Shown one piece after another: positions 45,548 to 51,342 of a DNA stretch of 51,342 nucleotides (positions are counted from its first letter, which is position 1; each line of letters opens with the position of its first letter). The translations under genes and the position numbers were made by a program. The notes below the pieces were generated by a model that did not search any database, was not told the DNA's origin, and saw only the letters and a program-made list of their open reading frames with translations. The stretch lies in the NCBI RefSeq assembly GCF_014637175.1, contig NZ_BMEV01000020.1, forward strand, positions 1-51,342, written 5' to 3'. This DNA comes from Compostibacillus humi. Lineage in GTDB: Bacteria > Bacillota > Bacilli > Bacillales > Amphibacillaceae.

Positions 45548-45588
45548 TACATTGACCTCCTTTCGGAAACGCTCCGAGCCAACTTAAA

Positions 45589-45852
45589 TTAAATAATAAC
45601 AGCTTCTTCTACAATTTCTACTAAACGGAAACGCTTTGTCGCAGATAGCGGACGAGTTTCCATGATGCGAACGATATCGCCAACTTTTGCTTGGTTATTC
45701 TCGTCATGCGCTTTAAATTTCTTGGAATACTTAACGCGTTTGCCGTACAATTTATGGTTTTTGTAAGTTTCCACTAAAACAGTAATCGTTTTGTCCATCT
45801 TATCGGATACGACCCGTCCAGTGTACACTTTACGATTGTTCCGTTCTGTCAT
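45589..45852 (-). CDS. rpsQ: 30S ribosomal protein S17
   Basis: The 87-residue uS17 has [22 protein letters not shown] and [22 protein letters not shown]. It is a primary 16S rRNA-binding OB-fold protein. Confidence 0.97.
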   Translation of the reverse strand: MTERNNRKVYTGRVVSDKMDKTITVLVETYKNHKLYGKRVKYSKKFKAHDENNQAKVGDIVRIMETRPLSATKRFRLVEIVEEAVII

Positions 45853-45880
45853 TTGAGGCTAACCCCCTCTCTTGAAAATG

Positions 45881-46499
<619 letters not shown>

Positions 46500-46517
46500 A
46501 AGATGTTGCCCCCTTCC

Positions 46518-47159
46518 TTATTTATCATTCTTCGTTGGAAGGACTTCTCCACGGTAAATCCACACTTTGACACCTAACTTACCATAAGTTGTGTCTGCTT
46601 CCGCAGTAGCGTAATCGATGTCTGCACGCAAAGTGTGTAGTGGTACAGTTCCTTCGCTATAATGTTCCGCACGAGCAATGTCAGCTCCGCCTAGACGACC
46701 GGATACTTGCGTTTTAATTCCTTTAGCGCCTGCACGCATTGCCCGCTGAATTGCTTGTTTTTGTGCACGACGGAAAGAAATACGGTTTTCCAGCTGACGC
46801 GCAATGTTTTCTGCAACTAATTTAGCGTCTAAGTCTACTTTCTTGATTTCAACAATGTTAATGTGGACTTTTTTGCCTGTTAATGCGTTTAGAGATTTTC
46901 TTAACGCCTCAACTTCAGATCCACCTTTTCCAATTACCATACCAGGCTTGCCTGTATGAATGGTAATGTTCACACGGTTTGCCGCTCTTTCGATTTCAAT
47001 GGATGAAACAGCAGCAGTCTTTAAGCGGTTTTCCAGATATTCACGGATTTTAATATCTTCATGTAATAAATCGGCATAATCTTTCTCGGCGTACCATTTC
47101 GATTGCCAATCTTTAATGATACCGATGCGAAGACCGATTGGGTGTACTTTTTGACCCAC
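46518..47159 (-). CDS. rpsC: 30S ribosomal protein S3
   Basis: The 213-residue uS3 has [19 protein letters not shown], the KH motif [16 protein letters not shown] and the C-terminal [17 protein letters not shown] and [13 protein letters not shown]. It forms part of the mRNA entry channel. The start lies three bases after the rplV stop. Confidence 0.97.
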   Translation of the reverse strand: MGQKVHPIGLRIGIIKDWQSKWYAEKDYADLLHEDIKIREYLENRLKTAAVSSIEIERAANRVNITIHTGKPGMVIGKGGSEVEALRKSLNALTGKKVHINIVEIKKVDLDAKLVAENIARQLENRISFRRAQKQAIQRAMRAGAKGIKTQVSGRLGGADIARAEHYSEGTVPLHTLRADIDYATAEADTTYGKLGVKVWIYRGEVLPTKNDK

Positions 47160-47162
47160 TAA

Positions 47163-47504
47163 CTACCCCTCCTTCTTTTCTGATACAACCACAGTAATGT
47201 GGCTTGTGCGTTTGTTAATTTTGCTTGCACGTCCTTGAGCCCGCGGACGGAATCTTCTTAACGTTGGACCTTCATTTACATAAGCCTCAGAGATGACTAA
47301 ATTATCCGGATCCATTTCGTAATTATGCTCTGCATTTGCAATCGCAGATTTCAATACTTTTTCAACAACCGGAGAAGCTCCGCGTCTTGTATGACGCAAA
47401 ATTGCAATTGCTTCGCCAACATCTTTTCCTCGAATTAAATCAACGACTAAACGAACTTTACGAGGAGCGATACGAACTGTTTTTGCAACGGCTTTTGCTT
47501 GCAT
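47163..47504 (-). CDS. rplV: 50S ribosomal protein L22
   Basis: The 113-residue uL22 has [18 protein letters not shown] and the exit-tunnel hairpin [18 protein letters not shown] region, a site where macrolide resistance mutations arise. The loop looks normal. Confidence 0.97.
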   Translation of the reverse strand: MQAKAVAKTVRIAPRKVRLVVDLIRGKDVGEAIAILRHTRRGASPVVEKVLKSAIANAEHNYEMDPDNLVISEAYVNEGPTLRRFRPRAQGRASKINKRTSHITVVVSEKKEG

Positions 47505-47522
47505 GTGAGATGCCTCCTCTCA

Positions 47523-47801
47523 TTAACGTCTTGTTTTCTTATCGTCGCCTGCATGCCCTTTAAAAGTACGGGTTGGCGCGAATTCACCTAATTTATGTCC
47601 GACCATATCTTCTGTAATGTATACCGGCACGTGTTTACGTCCATCATATACCGCGATAGTATGACCTACAAAAGACGGGAAAATGGTAGAACGACGAGAC
47701 CAGGTTTTAATTACCTTTTTGCTGTTTTCTTCGTTCAATTTGTCAATCTTTTTCAACAAATGGTCATCTGCAAAAGGTCCTTTTTTCAAACTACGACCCA
47801 T
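47523..47801 (-). CDS. rpsS: 30S ribosomal protein S19
   Basis: The 92-residue uS19 has [18 protein letters not shown] and [21 protein letters not shown], then [16 protein letters not shown]. It lies in the 30S head near S13. Confidence 0.97.
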   Translation of the reverse strand: MGRSLKKGPFADDHLLKKIDKLNEENSKKVIKTWSRRSTIFPSFVGHTIAVYDGRKHVPVYITEDMVGHKLGEFAPTRTFKGHAGDDKKTRR

Positions 47802-47858
47802 GGATAAACCTCCTTCCGCAAGTAAGAGACGGGAGATATTACCCGTCTGTTATTTTTA

Positions 47859-48689
47859 CTATTTTTTGCGTCGACGAACAATGTACTTATCAGACGGTTT
47901 ATTGCGTTTACGCGTTTTGTATCCAAGTGTTGGTTTACCCCAAGGTGTAACTGGTGATTTGCGTCCGATTGGCGCGCGTCCTTCACCACCACCGTGCGGG
48001 TGATCATTCGGGTTCATAACAGATCCGCGAACAGCCGGGCGTTTGCCTAACCAGCGGGAACGTCCTGCTTTACCAACGCGAACGAGTTCGTGTTCAACAT
48101 TGCCCACTTGACCTACAGTTGCACGGCAAGTGCTCAAAATTAAACGAACTTCACCAGAAGCTAAACGTACTAGTGTATATTTTCCTTCCCGTCCTAGAAT
48201 TTGTGCTTCAGCACCTGCAGAACGAGCTAATTGTCCGCCGTTACCTGGTTTTAATTCTACGTTATGAATAACGGTACCTACAGGGATGTTTGCAAGTGGC
48301 AATGCATTACCTACTTTGATATCTGCATTTTCTCCTGATTCTATCATTTGTCCAACTTGTAGTCCCTTAGGTGCTAAAATATAACGTTTTTCACCATCAA
48401 CATAATGGATTAATGCAATATTGGCTGTACGGTTTGGATCGTACTCGATTGTAGCAACGCGTCCTGGTATTCCATCTTTGTTGCGTTTGAAATCGATAAT
48501 ACGGTATTGACGCTTATGACCGCCGCCTTGATGACGAACTGTTTGTCTCCCTTGGTTATTACGTCCACCGCGTTTTGATAGTGGCGCAAGCAGGGATTTT
48601 TCCGGTTTATCTGTAGTGATTTCTGAGAAATCTAATACAGACATGTTCCGGCGACCGTTTGACGTTGGTCTGTACTTTTTAATCGCCAT
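47859..48689 (-). CDS. rplB: 50S ribosomal protein L2
   Basis: The 276-residue uL2 has the central SH3-like RNA-binding part and the C-terminal [20 protein letters not shown], with the conserved His of the peptidyl-transferase neighbourhood. It follows rplW by 27 bases. Confidence 0.97.
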   Translation of the reverse strand: MAIKKYRPTSNGRRNMSVLDFSEITTDKPEKSLLAPLSKRGGRNNQGRQTVRHQGGGHKRQYRIIDFKRNKDGIPGRVATIEYDPNRTANIALIHYVDGEKRYILAPKGLQVGQMIESGENADIKVGNALPLANIPVGTVIHNVELKPGNGGQLARSAGAEAQILGREGKYTLVRLASGEVRLILSTCRATVGQVGNVEHELVRVGKAGRSRWLGKRPAVRGSVMNPNDHPHGGGEGRAPIGRKSPVTPWGKPTLGYKTRKRNKPSDKYIVRRRKK

Positions 48690-48716
48690 CTTTTTTCCCT
48701 CCTTCTCTTATCAATC

Positions 48717-49004
48717 TTATACTTCAAAGAAATCTAATTCTTTACTGTCTTCGGAAAGCTGTACAATCGCTTTTTTGCGATTCGGGCGGAAGCCGCCGTA
48801 TCTTCCCATTCTCTTGAATTTACCTTTTTGGTTAGCTGTGTTTACTTTAACAACTTTCACGCCAAAGATTTCTTCAATAGCGTTTTTGATTTCCGTTTTA
48901 TTTGCCTTAGGGGATACTTCAAAAGTGTACTTCTTTTCTGCCATCAAATCAGTTGAATGTTCTGTGATGACAGGGCGCTTAATAATATCACGTGGATCTT
49001 TCAT
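48717..49004 (-). CDS. rplW: 50S ribosomal protein L23
   Basis: The 95-residue uL23 has [21 protein letters not shown] and [17 protein letters not shown]. It forms the docking site for trigger factor and SRP at the tunnel exit. The start codon overlaps the rplD stop by one base. Confidence 0.97.
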   Translation of the reverse strand: MKDPRDIIKRPVITEHSTDLMAEKKYTFEVSPKANKTEIKNAIEEIFGVKVVKVNTANQKGKFKRMGRYGGFRPNRKKAIVQLSEDSKELDFFEV

Positions 49005-49627
49005 TATGCAAGCACCTCCCCTGCTTTTTCCGCTGCATCTTTCGTGATGATGAGCTTGTCATGCGCAAGCAAATCTAATACGTTCATCTCTTCTACAGTT
49101 AATACTTTAACTGTTTGAAGGTTATTTGCTGAACGAATCACCACTTCGTCTTTTTCTGCAGTCACTACAACTGCTTTGTCGTTTACGTTCAATGCTTTAA
49201 GCATATTTACGACTTCTTTTGTTTTTGGAGCATCGATTTGAATCGAATCCAATACGATAATGTTATCTTCTTTTACCTTAGAAGAAAGAGCAGATTTTAA
49301 TGCTAAACGACGAACTTTCTTCGGCAGTTTATAGCTGTAGCTTCTTGGTGTCGGACCGAATACAACACCTCCGCCAACCCATTGCGGGGAACGGATAGAA
49401 CCTTGACGAGCACGGCCTGTTCCTTTTTGGCGCCATGGTTTGCGACCGCCGCCGCGCACTTCGGAACGGTTTTTCACCTTGTGCGTACCTTGTCTTAATG
49501 ATGCACGCTGCATTACTACCGCTTCATGCAATACGTGCTCATGTGGTTCGATACCGAACACATCGTCGTTTAATTCTACTTCACCAACATTGCTACCGTC
49601 TTGTTTGTATAGTGCTACTTTAGGCAT
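49004..49627 (-). CDS. rplD: 50S ribosomal protein L4
   Basis: The 207-residue uL4 has the basic tunnel loop ([37 protein letters not shown]) and the globular C-terminal part. In enterobacteria L4 represses the S10 operon. I see no evidence here for or against that control. Confidence 0.97.
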   Translation of the reverse strand: MPKVALYKQDGSNVGEVELNDDVFGIEPHEHVLHEAVVMQRASLRQGTHKVKNRSEVRGGGRKPWRQKGTGRARQGSIRSPQWVGGGVVFGPTPRSYSYKLPKKVRRLALKSALSSKVKEDNIIVLDSIQIDAPKTKEVVNMLKALNVNDKAVVVTAEKDEVVIRSANNLQTVKVLTVEEMNVLDLLAHDKLIITKDAAEKAGEVLA

Positions 49628-49653
49628 GACATATCCTCCCTTCGTCTTTAAAA

Positions 49654-50283
49654 TTAGTTACCTTTAATCGCACTTGTGATTTTTACGAAAGATTTCTTCG
49701 CTCCTGGAACGTTTCCTTTAATAAGGATAAGATTCTTCTCAGTATCAACGCTAACTACTTCTAAGTTTTGAATCGTTACTTGATCAGAACCCATACGTCC
49801 AGGCAATTTCTTTCCTTTAAATACGCGCATTGCATCAATGGCACCCATGGAACCTGGACCACGATGGTAGTGGGAACCGTGGGACATTGGTCCGCGCTGC
49901 TGGCCGTGGCGTTTAATCGCGCCTTGGAATCCTTTACCTTTAGACGTTCCGGTAACATCCACTTTTTCACCAGCTTCAAAAATTCCAACACTAATTTCTT
50001 GACCTACTTCATATTCGTCAAGATTAGCATTACGGATTTCACGAATGTAGCGCTTAGGGGTTGTGTTTGCTTTTTCAGCATGACCTTTTTCCGCTTTGTT
50101 GGCGCGGTTTTCTTTCTTATCGGCAAACCCTAATTGAATCGCTTCATAGCCGTCATTTTCCAATGTTCTTTTTTGTAAAACTACATTCGGCTCTGCTTCG
50201 ATTACAGTTACCGGGATTAACTCACCGTTTTCAGTAAACAACTGCGTCATGCCGATTTTACGACCTAAGATTCCTTTCGTCAT
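49654..50283 (-). CDS. rplC: 50S ribosomal protein L3
   Basis: The 209-residue uL3 has [20 protein letters not shown] and the central extension [20 protein letters not shown], which reaches toward the peptidyl-transferase centre. The Gln that is methylated in some bacteria is in RHGQQRG. Confidence 0.97.
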   Translation of the reverse strand: MTKGILGRKIGMTQLFTENGELIPVTVIEAEPNVVLQKRTLENDGYEAIQLGFADKKENRANKAEKGHAEKANTTPKRYIREIRNANLDEYEVGQEISVGIFEAGEKVDVTGTSKGKGFQGAIKRHGQQRGPMSHGSHYHRGPGSMGAIDAMRVFKGKKLPGRMGSDQVTIQNLEVVSVDTEKNLILIKGNVPGAKKSFVKITSAIKGN

Positions 50284-50312
50284 CCGTTACACCTCCATTT
50301 ATAAACAGTTTT

Positions 50313-50723
<411 letters not shown>

Positions 50724-50750
50724 TCATCGCCTTTTTTGACCAACGTTAGT

Positions 50751-50779
50751 ATTATAACAAAACAGTATGGTCAAAGCAA
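50751..50779 (-). promoter_or_regulatory. Promoter of the S10 operon
   Basis: On the minus strand TTGCTT (50774-50779), a 17-bp spacer and TATAAT (50751-50756) with a TG extension (TGTTATAAT). Transcription would start about 123 nt before rpsJ, leaving a leader with no obvious T-run terminator. Confidence 0.8.
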
Positions 50780-51240
50780 CCTTAAATTATCCCAAATTTA
50801 TGGTCACACATTTAGTTATTATACATTGGTGAAACATTGATTGCAAGGGAATCCCGGAATAAATTTCAGAAAAAATCGGCATCAGAATCCATATATAATC
50901 TAGTTTTTCCCGCTATGGCCAAACGCGGAAGCTGTAAAGCTACATTTTGGATTTGAACCGCTAATTTGCCAGTTCGGAGATACACTTCTCATTCCACCGG
51001 CACGACCTCAGCCTCCTCGCACTACGCTCTGTGAGGTCTTCAACTTGTGCTGTTCCTGCAGATTCCTCCGTGTATTTCCATTGCATGGTTAACAGCAACA
51101 ATATGAGTTTTATGTTTAATAATGTATATTACAAAATCAGTTCCAATGATCGACTCTGTCCGAGCACAATCTTTAACCTGAGTATCACAGTCTGTTAAAA
51201 GCTGCGCAGTTTCATTCAGAAAACTTAAACTGAAATTGAG
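50780..51240. other. Gene-free spacer upstream of the S10 promoter
   Basis: No complete gene or RNA is recognised in about 460 bases. On the minus strand one frame is open from the intron boundary at 51240 to a TGA at 51040. Its end (TDFVIYIIKHKTHIVAVNHAMEI) faintly resembles the hairpin tip of chemoreceptor signalling domains (QTNLLALNAAIEA). The likeness is weak, and the protein would be a decayed fragment. Confidence 0.25.
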
Positions 51241-51342
51241 ATAGGGGGAGGTGACTAACCTCCGTCCCTCTCACACCACCGTACGTACGGTTCCGTATAC
51301 GGCGGTTCCAGATTATGTATGACGCAAAATTTCATATCTAGC
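51241..51342 (-). mobile_element. 3' end of a group II intron (domains V and VI), partial
   Basis: On the minus strand the segment 51275-51306 folds as a domain V. ACCGCCGTAT pairs with GTACGGTGGT, a two-base AC bulge follows, and ACG/CGT closes a GAAC loop. It is followed by GTGAGAG and a domain VI stem GGAGGT/ACCTCC (51247-51263) with unpaired A residues for the branch point. The intron would end at about 51241. The reverse-transcriptase gene and the rest of the intron would lie beyond the right edge. Confidence 0.85.

Overview
The window comes from the chromosome of a low-to-moderate-GC, endospore-forming Firmicute of the Bacillaceae type. The evidence is the S10-spc-alpha ribosomal protein cluster in Bacillus order, four sporulation or germination genes (pdaB, kbaA, gerD, cwlD) beside salA, an ECF vitamin-transporter energizing module next to truA, and TTG/GTG starts with strong AGGAGG ribosome binding sites. 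I cannot name the species from sequence alone.

Layout. (1) 1-4.5 kb holds pdaB(+), kbaA(-), gerD(+), salA(-) and cwlD(-), the block that in B. subtilis lies directly beside rpsI. Candidate sigma-E and sigma-G promoters are visible for three of them. (2) 4.6-6.3 kb holds three small DUF948-type membrane-anchored proteins. (3) 6.6-29.6 kb is an accessory carbohydrate-acid region. It holds a GH31 glycosidase, a TRAP transporter (dctPQM), two decayed genes (a Gfo/Idh/MocA oxidoreductase and a multi-pass transporter), gluconokinase, an SDR oxidoreductase, a LarA-superfamily protein, methylglyoxal synthase, a XylR-like ROK regulator, 6-phosphogluconate dehydrogenase, glucuronate isomerase, a Lon-like protease, and a gntP permease broken by a 23-bp duplication, a 1-nt indel and an ISLre2-family insertion. 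(4) A large KatE-type catalase follows at 29.6-31.7 kb. (5) From 31.9 kb to 50.6 kb, all on the minus strand, lie rpsI-rplM, truA-ecfT-ecfA2-ecfA1 and the alpha, spc and S10 ribosomal operons from rplQ back to rpsJ. (6) At the right edge a group II intron 3' end (domains V and VI) reads in on the minus strand.

How the genes may work together. The accessory region encodes glucuronate isomerase, a fructuronate-reductase-like SDR, a LarA-superfamily protein that keeps the histidines and lysine used for the nickel-pincer cofactor, gluconokinase and 6-phosphogluconate dehydrogenase. The usual mannonate dehydratase, KDG kinase and KDPG aldolase are absent from the window. D-mannonate and D-gluconate are C2 epimers, and LarA-family enzymes change the configuration at C2 of 2-hydroxy acids. 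The set therefore reads as a possible shunt: glucuronate, fructuronate, mannonate, gluconate, 6-phosphogluconate, ribulose-5-phosphate. Four promoters in the region (dctP, larA-like, uxaC, gntP) share a palindrome of the XylR-operator type, TTTGTTT-N3-AAACAAA, just downstream of the -10 element. Two of them also carry catabolite-responsive elements in the promoter spacer. The ROK regulator encoded in the middle is the natural candidate repressor.

Most surprising in the housekeeping part, rpoA appears to carry an internal deletion of about 34 nt that truncates the alpha C-terminal domain. The map gene normally found between adk and infA is also missing. Several lesions in the pseudogenes are homopolymer-length indels, so sequencing or assembly error must be excluded before biological conclusions are drawn from them.
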